NCBI GenBank assembly: GCA_017405085.1
Contig: JAFRBB010000051.1
Span: 1-64,000, forward strand
Direction: 5' to 3'
From: Eubacteriaceae bacterium
GTDB taxonomy: Bacteria > Bacillota > Clostridia > Eubacteriales > Eubacteriaceae
DNA: 64,000 nucleotides
The first letter of the stretch is position 1; every line of letters begins with the position of its first letter. Shown in pieces: positions 16,547 to 26,632 of this stretch. The notes beneath the pieces are model-generated. The model saw only the letters and a list, made by a program, of their open reading frames with translations, was not told where the DNA came from and searched no databases. The position numbers and the translations under genes are program-made.

Positions 16547-17422
16547 TCAATCTTTTTTAGATTCGATCAAACCGTATTTCACTTTAATTCGCTCCAATTT
16601 TTCGATCATCGGTTTCGCCGCGATCAACAGGAAAAACACGGTTGACAACGCGTGAATCAGATCGAAAGGGGCTCCCGTCACATAATAGGGAATAAACATT
16701 TCCAGCGTCATGGTTCCCTGATAAAACATCAGCGGGCTTGCGGTGTTCATAATGAACCCGTAAATAAAAAATGTTGACAAGAAACCATAAACGCAAAGGG
16801 ATGTTCGGGTCGCCTTGAGTTTACCTTTGGTGAAAAGAATGCCGGCGAGAAAACCGATAATTCCCCAGGCAAACATTTGATAGGGTGTCCAAGGACCCTG
16901 GCCCATAAAAAAATTGGACACAAAGCCGGAAAGGGCGCCGACCAAAAAACCGGATTCAGCACCGAAGCACACAGCAGTGATGATGACGATGGCCGTCACC
17001 GGTTTAAATTGAGGCAGCATGAAAAATGCCGCGCGGCCCGCGACCGCGATACCCGCCATCACGGCAAGAACCATGAGTTCCCTGGCTTTTGGCTTTCTGC
17101 CTTCAAAGACCATCACAAAGGGCAGGATGGTATAAATGACAATGGCCATACTGATAAAATAGTATTTGCGATCCCCAAAGAAGGTGAGACCCAGCCAGAT
17201 AGTCAAGGGAATCAACACGAAAATCGCGATGATCGCAAACCAGGTACGTTTGCTCAGTTTGCCGCTTTTCGGCGCGACGGTAATTTCGGGACCTTCCGGA
17301 GGTTCCCAGGAGATGGCGTCGTCCCGTTCGGCCATCACCGGCACCTTTACCGTATTGTCGCCGTTTAAATACGCTTCCAGAAAAGCATCGGCATTAAAAG
17401 CCGTCGATTCGGCCGTTGTCAT
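16547..17422 (-). CDS. ECF transporter S component, copy 1 (with N-terminal extension)
   Basis: 291 aa integral membrane substrate-binding subunit. After a ~57-residue soluble N-terminal extension, about six membrane helices follow. Conserved stretches are FEGRKPKARELMVLAVMAGIAVAGR and MGQGPWTPYQMFAWGIIGFLAG, the latter typical of vitamin-type S components. The second S protein of this operon (21373-22329) has closely matching stretches, so the two are paralogues. S components confer substrate choice and dock to EcfT/EcfA. A corrinoid substrate is inferred from the DUF4430 neighbours, not read from the protein. GGAG lies eight bases before the ATG. Confidence 0.85.
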   Translation of the reverse strand: MTTAESTAFNADAFLEAYLNGDNTVKVPVMAERDDAISWEPPEGPEITVAPKSGKLSKRTWFAIIAIFVLIPLTIWLGLTFFGDRKYYFISMAIVIYTILPFVMVFEGRKPKARELMVLAVMAGIAVAGRAAFFMLPQFKPVTAIVIITAVCFGAESGFLVGALSGFVSNFFMGQGPWTPYQMFAWGIIGFLAGILFTKGKLKATRTSLCVYGFLSTFFIYGFIMNTASPLMFYQGTMTLEMFIPYYVTGAPFDLIHALSTVFFLLIAAKPMIEKLERIKVKYGLIESKKD

Positions 17423-17487
17423 GGCACATCTCCTTTCCCTTTTATTATGGCTGTCCTGCCACTATTTTGCAAGTTGATTTAGAAAAT

Positions 17488-19209
17488 CTAACGATCATTT
17501 TGCAAACAACAGTCGATCACATCATCAGCGGTAATGGCATCGTCAAACAAATGTCTGGATAAGCGGTTGGCCGACGTGGTGTAAAAGCTGTTGTCTGCAA
17601 AGAATGCCCGCGGTGTGTTTTCCGTCACGAGATTACCTTCGAAAAAGAGTCCGCAGCGATCGGCGTAATCCGCGCAGAATTCCACATCATGAGAGACCAT
17701 GATGATGGTGACGCCGTGCTGCTTTAATTTATATAATATGCCGGCAAGTTCTTTTTTAAAGTGATTATCCAGCCCTTTGGTCGGCTCATCCATCAAAAGA
17801 ATTCTGGGATTTAAAAGCATAATCTTCGCGAGGGCCAGCCGTTGCTGTTCACCGCCGGACAAATCATAGGGATGTCTGTCCATCAGGTGATCGATGTGCA
17901 TGAGCTTGGCCATCCCTGCCACCGCCGTTTTTTTCGGCATATCCTTTTGATATTCATCACTTTTACGTTCTTTGGTCCCGCCGATGACTTCATAGAGGTC
18001 AAGCTCAACGGTTTTTTTGACGAAGAGGCTTTGAGGGTTTTGAGGAAGGACGCCGATTAAACCGCGAAAGCGCTCAATGCCGCTCATGCGTCCGACGGGC
18101 TTTCCGTCAATATTGATTTTTCCGCGGTAAGGTTTATTGACACCGCTGATTAAAGAAAGGGTTGTCGTTTTTCCCGTTCCGTTTCCGCCGACAATGGCGA
18201 AAATTTCACCGGGATAAATATTGAGCGACAAATCCCTGACGACATCGGGAAGGCTTTTGTCATAGCGAAACCACACGTCTTTCACGGTGATAATCGGTGT
18301 TTTGTGTTCCACCGGCGGTTTTTGTCTGGCCGCGCTGACCTTGACATACTGCGGTTTCTGACCCGCGTAATGCCCGGTTAACCATTGTCTGCCTTCCCGG
18401 ACAGTTAAAGGACAAATGTCTGCGGCACTTTCCGAATTCATGCCGTCCACACCGGCGAATATCTTCATCGGCGCAGGCATCGCTTCAAACATATCGTGAT
18501 GATCAAGGTTGAGCCTGACACCGACTTCCCGGGGATTGCCGATGGCGATGATTTTTCCCGCGTCCATCACAATGACTTGATCCGCCGCGGGGAAAATGTC
18601 CTCAAGGCGATGTTCGGTCATAATGATGGTCGTCCCCAGATCGCGATTGATTTTTTTGACGGTTTCCAAAAAATCCGACGCCGCGATGGGATCAAGCTGA
18701 GAGGTCGGTTCGTCCAAAATGAGCACCTCGGGATGCATGGCCATCACCGATGCCAAATTTAAAAGCTGCTTTTGTCCGCCGGAAAGCTCGGCCACATCGC
18801 GATAAAACCAGGCTTGAATGCCAAAATAAGAAGCCATTTCCGCGACACGCAGGCGAATCGTCGCGTTATCAAACCCCAAGCTTTCCAGCCCGAAGGCCAG
18901 TTCATGCCAGACTTTGTCCGTCACGATTTGATTGTCCGGATTTTGAAGCACGTAGCCGATGGCTTCGGCCTGAGTACGGTGATCGAGTTCTCCGATCGGT
19001 TGATCTTTATATTTGATTGACCCCGTTGTCTTTCCGTGAGGTGCTAGAACGGTTTTGAATTGTCTGAGTAATGTTGTCTTGCCGCACCCGCTTTTTCCGC
19101 AGAGCACGTTAAAACTGCCTTCTTTGATGGTCAAATTGATATCCGAAATAGTCGGCTTTGATGCTTCGGGATAAGCGAAATTAAATTGTTCAACAGTGAT
19201 CATGTCCAT
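17488..19209 (-). CDS. Fused energy-coupling ATPase (two ABC domains) of an ECF transporter
   Basis: 573 aa carrying two complete ABC ATPase domains in one chain, equivalent to EcfA1 plus EcfA2. First domain: Walker A GKSGCGKTT, LSGGQKQ signature, Walker B VLILDEPTSQLDP, switch histidine MTEHR. Second domain from ~residue 300: GGNGTGKTT, LSGGEQQRLALAK, ILLMDEPTKGLD, MVSHDVEF. Q-loops IGYVLQNPDNQ and IGVLPQNPQ are present, so both sites look active. It powers transport by coupling to EcfT. The start overlaps the ecfT stop by 10 bp, indicating translational coupling; a second ATG two codons in is possible. Confidence 0.93.
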   Translation of the reverse strand: MDMITVEQFNFAYPEASKPTISDINLTIKEGSFNVLCGKSGCGKTTLLRQFKTVLAPHGKTTGSIKYKDQPIGELDHRTQAEAIGYVLQNPDNQIVTDKVWHELAFGLESLGFDNATIRLRVAEMASYFGIQAWFYRDVAELSGGQKQLLNLASVMAMHPEVLILDEPTSQLDPIAASDFLETVKKINRDLGTTIIMTEHRLEDIFPAADQVIVMDAGKIIAIGNPREVGVRLNLDHHDMFEAMPAPMKIFAGVDGMNSESAADICPLTVREGRQWLTGHYAGQKPQYVKVSAARQKPPVEHKTPIITVKDVWFRYDKSLPDVVRDLSLNIYPGEIFAIVGGNGTGKTTTLSLISGVNKPYRGKINIDGKPVGRMSGIERFRGLIGVLPQNPQSLFVKKTVELDLYEVIGGTKERKSDEYQKDMPKKTAVAGMAKLMHIDHLMDRHPYDLSGGEQQRLALAKIMLLNPRILLMDEPTKGLDNHFKKELAGILYKLKQHGVTIIMVSHDVEFCADYADRCGLFFEGNLVTENTPRAFFADNSFYTTSANRLSRHLFDDAITADDVIDCCLQNDR

Positions 19210-20228
19210 AGCTTGATTTTTCCTTTCGACATCCGCTCGGCATCCGTGATATTATTTTCATCCGATGTCGGTGTACCGAACATCGCGTTTCTGAGGCTTT
19301 CGTCGGCGCCGGTCATGCTGATGCCCGTTTCCTGACTGTTTCGAAGTCGCCGCCATCTGTAATCGCCCATAATATCAATAATCACGGGGCTTAAACAAAA
19401 CAAGAAATAGCAAATAAATGTCAATAAACTTAAGGGCGTCACCGGATTGATGCCGGCAGCTTTAAAATACGGATTATACTGTACGGCGCCGGCTCCCAGG
19501 GCGAGACCGATGCAGGTGATGCCAAAAGCCAAACCCATGAGAATCGCCGCGATGGCGTCCCGATTGTCGAATCGAAAGATGGAAAATGCCGTTCTCCCTT
19601 TTAGGCCGTAGCCCCTTGCCCGCATGCTGTCCGCGGTTTCAATGGCATTTTCAAGGGCCCAGGTGATCATAATCGATATGATTCTCACACCGTGTTTGGC
19701 CCGCTCAATGAGATTGCCTGAGGACACGTCCCGACCGATACATTTTTGACCGTTCGAAATCACCTCAAGCTGTTTTTTAAAACGCGGCACAAAACGCAAG
19801 ACCATTGACAGAATCAGCGAAAGCGCAGGAATCATTCGTCCGAAAAGATAGACAAATTTATCGCTGGTCATGACTTTGTTATAAGACGAAAACCAGATGA
19901 TCACCGTCACGAGCATGACCCCCATGACAAAACCGTAAATGATGGACTCAAGGGTAATCGGGTTGCCATTGGGAAAATATCCGAGGATATGCACACCGTA
20001 GTGATTAAACATCGGGTTAAACAACACAGCAATGAGCAAAATCGGGACCATGGCAAGCAGGTTGAATCGAAGCGCTTTTTCTGTACCTAATGTAAAAAAT
20101 GAATAGAGAACCGCCGCAAACAGCGCTTCTGCCATCATCACCGGATGATTGAAAAACATCGCCATTAAAATCACGCCGGCGAAATAAAAGAAATTAATCG
20201 CCGGGTGATAGGTTGAAAATTGATCCAT
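19200..20228 (-). CDS. ecfT: ECF transporter T component
   Basis: 342 aa. The N terminus (YHPAINFFYFAGVILMAMFF) is typical EcfT (CbiQ family) and is followed by 5-6 membrane helices. The coupling region includes MRARGYGLKGRT and the preceding ALENAIETADS, the conserved Ala-Arg-Gly coupling motif that contacts the ATPases. It is longer than many EcfT proteins (~265 aa) because of a ~40-residue hydrophilic C-terminal tail. It lies 29 bp after the DUF4430 lipoprotein gene and overlaps the ATPase gene. Confidence 0.92.
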   Translation of the reverse strand: MDQFSTYHPAINFFYFAGVILMAMFFNHPVMMAEALFAAVLYSFFTLGTEKALRFNLLAMVPILLIAVLFNPMFNHYGVHILGYFPNGNPITLESIIYGFVMGVMLVTVIIWFSSYNKVMTSDKFVYLFGRMIPALSLILSMVLRFVPRFKKQLEVISNGQKCIGRDVSSGNLIERAKHGVRIISIMITWALENAIETADSMRARGYGLKGRTAFSIFRFDNRDAIAAILMGLAFGITCIGLALGAGAVQYNPYFKAAGINPVTPLSLLTFICYFLFCLSPVIIDIMGDYRWRRLRNSQETGISMTGADESLRNAMFGTPTSDENNITDAERMSKGKIKLWT

Positions 20229-20257
20229 AGGTGAATCCTTTTTATGCTAAAACTATT

Positions 20258-21367
20258 TTAATACTGTGAGTTATCTCCGACGTCCTTACCGAGATCACAG
20301 GTGTAGACCCAGTCGATAACATCGCCGCCTTTGACGTTGTACTGACTGGCGCCGTAATTGGGGAACCAGCCGTTCACCTTGAACATCCATCCCGACAAAT
20401 CGCCGCAATCATATTCATACAGTTGATTGATACCGCGGACATACGCCGAATTGTAGGCCGGTGTGAATTCGGAATCCATTTGAATACCTTTTTCCTGGCA
20501 CACTTTTTGGAGAATGTCGTGAATGTTTTGACCTTCCGTAAAAGTAACCTGGGTTGGTTGTAAAATCCATCCGTCGGCGGGGATAAATTCTTTTTTGCTG
20601 TTGTTGAGCTTATCCATATTGTTCAAGACCGTCGCGCAGCTGATGGAAATAGTCACTGTGTTGGAGCCGTCCCCGTTTGAAGAGCTTTCGCTGGTTGACG
20701 AGCTTGATGAGCCGCCCGTCGTATTACCGTCCTGAGCTGTCGGCTCGCTGCTGCCGCTTTTACCGCAAACGGCGTAATAGGTGTCTCCCCCCTGGGTGAC
20801 ATTAAAGGTCATCACCGTTTGATCTTGCACTTGCTTGTCAAAAGTGACCGTTGAGATCTTGGTGACTTTATTGTCTTTTTTGATGTATTTTAAGAAAATA
20901 CCGGCATTGACGTCCCATTTTTTCCCGGTTTTCAGTGTCAACCGCGGTACGGTGACAAAACCACTGGTTTGTTTAATGGTAACGCCGATGCCTTCCGGCG
21001 CGCTGTTGGCAAGGGTTTTAACTTTATTTAAATCTTCGGATGCCGTCACCACATCAATTTTAAGATTTTGATCTTGGGGATTTTTAATATTTTTTCCGTT
21101 GAAGGACCAGATATACTCCACACCGTTGCTTTTTCCCGTAAAGGTTACCGTGCGGTCTTTACCGGCGATACTTCGAAACTGTGCGGCTTTAATGACGCCG
21201 TCTTCCGGAATTTCCGTGTTGTCGGCTAGCTCAATGACTTCACCGTTGTTGGCGTTGGCGTTATTGGCTCCGGTGAGCATGCTGAGCGGATCACTGCACG
21301 CCGTGACCACGCCAAGGACAACAACCAGCGTCAAACATAACAACAATGAGCGCAATACTTTTTTCAT
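20258..21367 (-). CDS. DUF4430 domain lipoprotein (putative corrinoid-binding)
   Basis: 369 aa. A signal peptide with lipobox VTAC (Cys near residue 24) anchors it on the outer face of the membrane. Residues ~45-210 form a beta-rich domain of unknown type, followed by a Ser-rich linker. The last ~130 residues are a DUF4430 domain (NTVTISISCATVLNNM, then DGWILQPTQVTFTEGQNIHDILQ, YEYDCGDLSGWMFKVNGWFP, VKGGDVIDWVYTCDLG). DUF4430 resembles the C-terminal domain of transcobalamin. It begins five bases after the second S component, so it may hand ligand to it. Confidence 0.85.
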   Translation of the reverse strand: MKKVLRSLLLCLTLVVVLGVVTACSDPLSMLTGANNANANNGEVIELADNTEIPEDGVIKAAQFRSIAGKDRTVTFTGKSNGVEYIWSFNGKNIKNPQDQNLKIDVVTASEDLNKVKTLANSAPEGIGVTIKQTSGFVTVPRLTLKTGKKWDVNAGIFLKYIKKDNKVTKISTVTFDKQVQDQTVMTFNVTQGGDTYYAVCGKSGSSEPTAQDGNTTGGSSSSSTSESSSNGDGSNTVTISISCATVLNNMDKLNNSKKEFIPADGWILQPTQVTFTEGQNIHDILQKVCQEKGIQMDSEFTPAYNSAYVRGINQLYEYDCGDLSGWMFKVNGWFPNYGASQYNVKGGDVIDWVYTCDLGKDVGDNSQY

Positions 21368-21372
21368 CGTTT

Positions 21373-22329
21373 TTACTCCTTCACTTCAGATTCTAAAGTT
21401 GGACCGTTTACCTGATATAAACCGTATTTAATTTTGACCCGTTCGACTTTTTCGATCATCGGCGGACCCAAAAGTGCGCAAAATACCGCGGAAGCCAGAG
21501 CGTGTACGCCGTCATAGGGCACACCTGAAATATACAGCACCTTAAGCGATGTCCAGTTGATGCCCACTTCCGATCCAGGAACGGCCGCCGACATGACCAT
21601 CGCCGCAATATTCATGATGCCGCCGTATATGATAAACGTGGTTAAAAAGCCGAATATCGCCAAGGTAATACGATCTGCCGGCAATCGGTTGCGCTGAATG
21701 ATTAGTCCGATTAATAGTCCAATAGCGCCGAAGGCATAAAGCCACCATCCGCCGTACTGACTTTTGGTGACAGTCGCGATGACAAACCCCACTGCTTCAC
21801 TGATGATCACACCGACCAATGGTCCGGTGACAATTTTAAACCGGGTATCTTTTCTGATATATTCTTTGTCTTTATTGAAGCAAATTCCGCCGAGAAAACC
21901 TAGTAGTCCCCAACAGGCCATTTGCCAGGGCGTCCAGGGTCCTTGTCCCGTAAACATATTGATGACAAGTCTTGCCATGGCACCGGTTAAAAATCCTTCA
22001 GTAGGGCCGAGACAAATTCCGGCGATGATCACCAGGGCTGTCCCCGCTTGAAAGGGGCCTGCCCAGAAAAATCCTAAATTCCCCACAACGGCAATAGCCG
22101 CCATGACGGCAAGCATCATAACCTCTCTGGCCTGGGGACGCCTTCCTTCAAAGCTGACGATAAACGGCACAAAGGTATAAAACAATATTAAAACACTGAT
22201 AAACAGATAGGCTCTGTCTCCGAAATAGCGGATGCCGATAAATATCGTTAGAGGAATCAGCAAAAAGATGATGCCTAACGTTAAAATCAATTGTTTCATT
22301 TTAGGTGTTAAGCGTCGATCTTTTTGCAT
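21373..22329 (-). CDS. ECF transporter S component, copy 2 (first gene of operon)
   Basis: 318 aa with about seven membrane helices and only a short N-terminal soluble part, unlike copy 1. It shares RYFGDRAYLFIS, FEGRRPQAREVMMLAVMAAIAVVG, FTGQGPWTPWQMACWGLLGFLGG and the C-terminal GVPYDGVHALASAVFCALLGPPMIEKVERVKIKYGL with copy 1. An extra helical pair near residues 165-210 distinguishes it. Probably imports the same or a related ligand. A TATAAA-like box lies ~50 bp upstream but no clear promoter was found. Confidence 0.85.
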   Translation of the reverse strand: MQKDRRLTPKMKQLILTLGIIFLLIPLTIFIGIRYFGDRAYLFISVLILFYTFVPFIVSFEGRRPQAREVMMLAVMAAIAVVGNLGFFWAGPFQAGTALVIIAGICLGPTEGFLTGAMARLVINMFTGQGPWTPWQMACWGLLGFLGGICFNKDKEYIRKDTRFKIVTGPLVGVIISEAVGFVIATVTKSQYGGWWLYAFGAIGLLIGLIIQRNRLPADRITLAIFGFLTTFIIYGGIMNIAAMVMSAAVPGSEVGINWTSLKVLYISGVPYDGVHALASAVFCALLGPPMIEKVERVKIKYGLYQVNGPTLESEVKE

Positions 22330-22562
22330 TTGATTCTTCCTTTTTTATGCTTACTTTTTTCTATATGATACTCTGGGATAATCTTTTATAATTCACTTAG
22401 ATAATGATTAATTTGGTTGATTTTAGAGTTATCTTAGTTAACTTTATGAGTGACTATGCTTTCCTCTTGTTCCGGCGATTTTGCGCAAATCTGTCTTTAT
22501 GACGGAATTCTATCACCCGATAGAGATAGCCTATTTACCATCAAAGTCTCGTTGATTGACCG
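22330..22562. other. Region ahead of the ECF operon
   Basis: 233 bp, AT-rich near the ECF operon start. It presumably holds the operon promoter and the 3' end of the upstream giant gene. There is a short inverted repeat around 22515-22535 but no convincing terminator, so read-through into the ECF operon is possible. Confidence 0.4.
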
Positions 22563-25500
22563 CTATTTTTTAAGAAAGAATTTCTTCCCTTTCATGGCCA
22601 CAGCCACCATAATCGCGTACACACAGGCAAGACCGAAGATCACCGTACCGATGAGCGCCGAAGCGCGTTTTTCGCCTTCAAGAAGCTGTTCATCAGAGGA
22701 CCATCCGGAGCCGGTCACAATGTTGCTCTTGGTGTCGTATTGAGTGTCAAAGCCCCAACCGCTATTTTGATTGTTAGAACTGGATTTCGCCGCGGTTCTG
22801 GAAGCGCTGCTTCCACCAACTTGATTGGTCGTTCGAATTGTTCTGACCGTTTGAGTATTCCTGTTGACAATTTCTTTTTCTGTCACTCTTTCGATAATCG
22901 GCTCGGGTTTCGGCTGACCGTTGGTGTTGAACAACGCGATGAGATGTCCGCGGTCATTGCGGTAATAGACTGTCCCATCGGAATCGCAGTTTAAGCTCGT
23001 CGTCACATATTGCTGTTCACTTGATGGCGGTGTGTAAATCACCTTAGAGTCCGGCGTTGTGTTGCCAGCGTAATCCTTCACCCGAACGACGGCACCATCT
23101 TTATTGTTGACTGTCACATAAAGATAAACCGTGTGTTTATTGTCTTCATAATATGTGGTGAGCAAGGGCGATGCCTTAGAAGGTCCACCGAGATCGGCGT
23201 TGTAGATTAACTTCATGGTAGAAGCATCAATAACCGCCATTTTGCCGTTGGTTTTGCTATTTTGATCAATGACCGTTGAATCCGCGCCGACACTGCTGCC
23301 AGCGGCATTATTTGTTGTAAGATAAACTCGGCCATTGTACACAACCGGTGTTGAAGTTGAACCGGAAATCAAATCGGTTGAAGACGGTGTGCCTAAAGCA
23401 CCGGTATCCGCATTGATAGGAACTTTAAAACATTTGCCATCTGAGCCGCCGTAACCACCGCTGACCGTCGTCGACGAGAAGTAGACCGCCTTGGTCGCCT
23501 CATCATAAGCGATAGCGCTGCGAATGGATGATCCGGTATTCACAGAAGCGATAACGGCACCCGTTTCGTGATCCGCCACATAGAGCCGCCCGGAATCGCC
23601 GCCATAAACCACATAGTTTCCGACGACACAAGCGCCGGCCCAATAGAAACCGCCGTTATCCGTCGATTGCCATTTGACTTTTCGCACGCCGCCGACTTCA
23701 TCGGCTTTTCCGCGTTCTCTGGTGGCATCAACACAATAGAACACACCGGAACCGCCTCCCGTGCCGCTCCAAACGCCGGAATAAACATATCCGTCGTGAT
23801 ATGTCACTTGACAAATACTCTGACCGGAGATATTTTCAGAAATCCAAACGCGTTCCAATGTCATAGCATCAAAGGCCTCAATAACGCCGTTGCTTTCCGG
23901 CACGAAAATCATCCCGTCACCATAGGTCGCAAAGGAGAAAAAGCCGATATTGGAATTTAAATTTGTCTGGGCGACAATGGCTCCAGTAGATTTATCAAGG
24001 CAATAGAGCTTTTTATTTTGGGTGGGCACATAGATATAATTGCCGATGACAAGCGGTGTCCCGCAAGTACTGAGTCCATTGGGAACAATCTCACTATTGG
24101 ACCAGATCTGATAAAATTCGTCGTTGTCTTTGGGGAGCTTAGCGTTGACAACGGCCATGTTGCTATTATTTTTTCTGAAGGTTGGGAAATAGGCCGAGGC
24201 TTCGTTTTCTTCAGCAAGAACTGTGACTTGGCAGGTTTTGACAACGCCGTCAACAGAAACGGAAACCGCGGCGGTGCCGGGATCTTTTGCCGTCACGACG
24301 CCATCTTTATTAACCGTGATAACCTTTTGGTTGGACGTCGTAAATTGCGCCCGGTCCATATCCGTGGTATCAGCCGGTTTTTGATTTTGGGTTCCGAGCA
24401 CAAATTTATCTTCTTCGCCGATGCGCAGCGTATAATTATCGTTGGTCAGGTCATAATCAGAAACGGGCACGCGGCTATCGCTGATGATCATCAAATCACC
24501 GAGACGATCAAAGGTAAAACTAAAATTATTTTCCAGAAAACGATAGGTGATGAGATTTTGCCACTGATCATTTTCCCGATACCGATAGCCAATATAATCA
24601 TCCCCGTTGATCAACGTGAGGTTTTTACTGCTGGAAGAGTCAAATTCCTTCGCCGGCAGCGTAATCTTCAGATCATCGGGAGCCGTTTGATATAAAGGAA
24701 CATCATCAACTGTCGTTGCCTGGCTGAAGTCTCTGGCGATTACTCTGTAATTCGCTACAACCACCGGGTTCACATAACGGTTGTCTTCCGACAGTTGTTT
24801 AAGCTCATCTTCAGATGCCGTTTTGGTTTCGGCGGTAATTTTGACATACCAAGGCAGCGTTTTGTCTGTATCGACTACCTTCACATCACCATCGCGATGA
24901 TTGATTTCAGTCACTTCCTCAATAAGCCGGTTGATTTTTGCGCGCATCTGGGCAATTTTATTCTGTTTATCGTTTCCCCGCTCTTGCATATCTGTAACGG
25001 CTTTGTCAGCGGAGACGAGTTCCAATAAAGTAGCGTCGCCGATCTTTCCGTCGGCGGCAATTTCTTCATGGATCTTATCAGTGAGAATGCCCAATTTACC
25101 ATCTTCCAGCGCGTAGGCTCTGGCATAGCCATCAGTAATGGCTTTTTCGACCGCCGCGCGAAGCTCGGTGGAAAGCAACATTTTTTGTGAAGCGTTGAGG
25201 CCTAAATAAGCGTCATTTAACGCCTGGACATCGCCTAAAGTCGGCTCTGCCTCAGCGTTTAACGCGCGCACACGCTGAACCAAGGCATAGGCCGTCGCCG
25301 TATCTTCTTCGCTGGCTTCACCAACGGTTGCCGAATCATCGTTGGCGTATTTCGAGGGCATATCCCCGGTGTTTACGGACTGATCGCCAGATACGTCGGA
25401 TGACTTGGCGCTGTTTTCACCGGAATTCTTATTTTGATCTGTGTTGTTTTGAGAACCGGGGGTATTTTTTGAGGGTTCGGGGGCTTTGACCGTAACGGCG

Positions 25501-26507
25501 CATTCCCCCTTCATGCCGTAAAACTCCACAGTGACTACAGCGGTGCCCGGCGCGACAGCCTTCACGACTGTTCCGTTTACCGAGACGGTCTCGGGATGAT
25601 CACTGGTAATATTGACGCCTTCGGTCAAGACAAGACCGGCAGGCTCTGTCACAACCGATAAACCGTGCTCCTCACCAACGGTTAAAGTCAACGTTTTTTC
25701 GGCAAACGCAACCGCGCTTAAGGGCGACAAATCCAGTGCTCCTTGCAAACGCGCCGTCGCGGCGTCCATATCAGCCTTGATGGTTTCAAGATCCGCCGTT
25801 TTGGTTTTCGCGTTATTGACCGCTTCGGCTACAAAAGCTTTTTGTGCCATTTGGGCATAGTCACCCCGGGAAAGGGTCTGAGCGAGAAGTTTGGTGATGG
25901 GCATTCGGTCGGCGATCTCCGTTCCGGGATTGCCGGCATCCAGATTACCCACATCCAGTCCGTTTCCAGTCAGGGAAAACATCACCCGGACCACATCGCC
26001 GTCCGACAGCGTCAGCTGATCCATCCGCACCTGAGGATAGGTATTGTTCACGCTGTAAACCCAACGAGAGGTGTCGATGTACGAGCCTTTTTGCAAAGCG
26101 GGCATCGTCGCGTTGAGGGTGTCGTTCGTCGCTTTGTTTTGAGTCAGCGCCGTAATGTACACCGGGATATCGGATTTTTGATCCGCTTTGTCGCCGTTGG
26201 TCACCGAGACCAAGCCCTTGCCGTCATCGGCTGCGTCAAAGACCGCGGTGTTTCCAAGCTTTCGCTCCGTAACGCTTTTGACCGTATCACCAGCGTAAAT
26301 CGGCAGGATAACCGGCTCCACCACATAGCCTTTGCCGACACTGAAGCATTCGACACTGAAGGTGACGGTTCCGATTTGTTCCGCTGCATAAGCCCGCGGC
26401 GCAAAACCAAAAAACAAAAAAGCAAAAATAAGGCAGGCCAAGATTGCCATGCTTATTTTTCCTTTATGTTTTCGTGTTATGAATTCACGATTTTGATTGA
26501 TTTCCAT
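22563..26507 (-). CDS. Giant membrane-anchored surface protein: DUF4430-like, Ig-like and PQQ-like propeller
   Basis: 1314 aa. A signal peptide ends near AYA-AEQ (residue 41). Residues ~45-195 are a DUF4430-like domain (VTFSVECFSVGKGYVVEP ... SRWVYSVNN ... LSDGDVVRVMFSLTG). A helical spacer, a BIG2-type Ig domain, an Asn/Ser/Asp-rich linker and a second helical part follow. A second Ig-like domain occurs near ~700-770, then a PQQ/WD-like beta-propeller of ~400 residues (repeats such as CGTPLVIGNYIYVPTQNKKLYCLDKSTG). The C terminus ends in a hydrophobic segment (TVIFGLACVYAIMVAVAM) with a Lys-rich tail, so it is membrane-anchored rather than sortase-attached. Probably a surface ligand-capture protein working with the ECF importer. 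Confidence 0.8.
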   Translation of the reverse strand: MEINQNREFITRKHKGKISMAILACLIFAFLFFGFAPRAYAAEQIGTVTFSVECFSVGKGYVVEPVILPIYAGDTVKSVTERKLGNTAVFDAADDGKGLVSVTNGDKADQKSDIPVYITALTQNKATNDTLNATMPALQKGSYIDTSRWVYSVNNTYPQVRMDQLTLSDGDVVRVMFSLTGNGLDVGNLDAGNPGTEIADRMPITKLLAQTLSRGDYAQMAQKAFVAEAVNNAKTKTADLETIKADMDAATARLQGALDLSPLSAVAFAEKTLTLTVGEEHGLSVVTEPAGLVLTEGVNITSDHPETVSVNGTVVKAVAPGTAVVTVEFYGMKGECAVTVKAPEPSKNTPGSQNNTDQNKNSGENSAKSSDVSGDQSVNTGDMPSKYANDDSATVGEASEEDTATAYALVQRVRALNAEAEPTLGDVQALNDAYLGLNASQKMLLSTELRAAVEKAITDGYARAYALEDGKLGILTDKIHEEIAADGKIGDATLLELVSADKAVTDMQERGNDKQNKIAQMRAKINRLIEEVTEINHRDGDVKVVDTDKTLPWYVKITAETKTASEDELKQLSEDNRYVNPVVVANYRVIARDFSQATTVDDVPLYQTAPDDLKITLPAKEFDSSSSKNLTLINGDDYIGYRYRENDQWQNLITYRFLENNFSFTFDRLGDLMIISDSRVPVSDYDLTNDNYTLRIGEEDKFVLGTQNQKPADTTDMDRAQFTTSNQKVITVNKDGVVTAKDPGTAAVSVSVDGVVKTCQVTVLAEENEASAYFPTFRKNNSNMAVVNAKLPKDNDEFYQIWSNSEIVPNGLSTCGTPLVIGNYIYVPTQNKKLYCLDKSTGAIVAQTNLNSNIGFFSFATYGDGMIFVPESNGVIEAFDAMTLERVWISENISGQSICQVTYHDGYVYSGVWSGTGGGSGVFYCVDATRERGKADEVGGVRKVKWQSTDNGGFYWAGACVVGNYVVYGGDSGRLYVADHETGAVIASVNTGSSIRSAIAYDEATKAVYFSSTTVSGGYGGSDGKCFKVPINADTGALGTPSSTDLISGSTSTPVVYNGRVYLTTNNAAGSSVGADSTVIDQNSKTNGKMAVIDASTMKLIYNADLGGPSKASPLLTTYYEDNKHTVYLYVTVNNKDGAVVRVKDYAGNTTPDSKVIYTPPSSEQQYVTTSLNCDSDGTVYYRNDRGHLIALFNTNGQPKPEPIIERVTEKEIVNRNTQTVRTIRTTNQVGGSSASRTAAKSSSNNQNSGWGFDTQYDTKSNIVTGSGWSSDEQLLEGEKRASALIGTVIFGLACVYAIMVAVAMKGKKFFLKK

Positions 26508-26632
26508 TCTTCTTCCTCACTTAATGATTTAATTGATTTGTAAAGCTATTCGTTTTGATTCTCTCGTGTGCGTACCCGTGTTTTAAGAAAAGCAAAACCA
26601 ATTGCTTTAAAAGTCCTTTTTCCCTTCTATAT

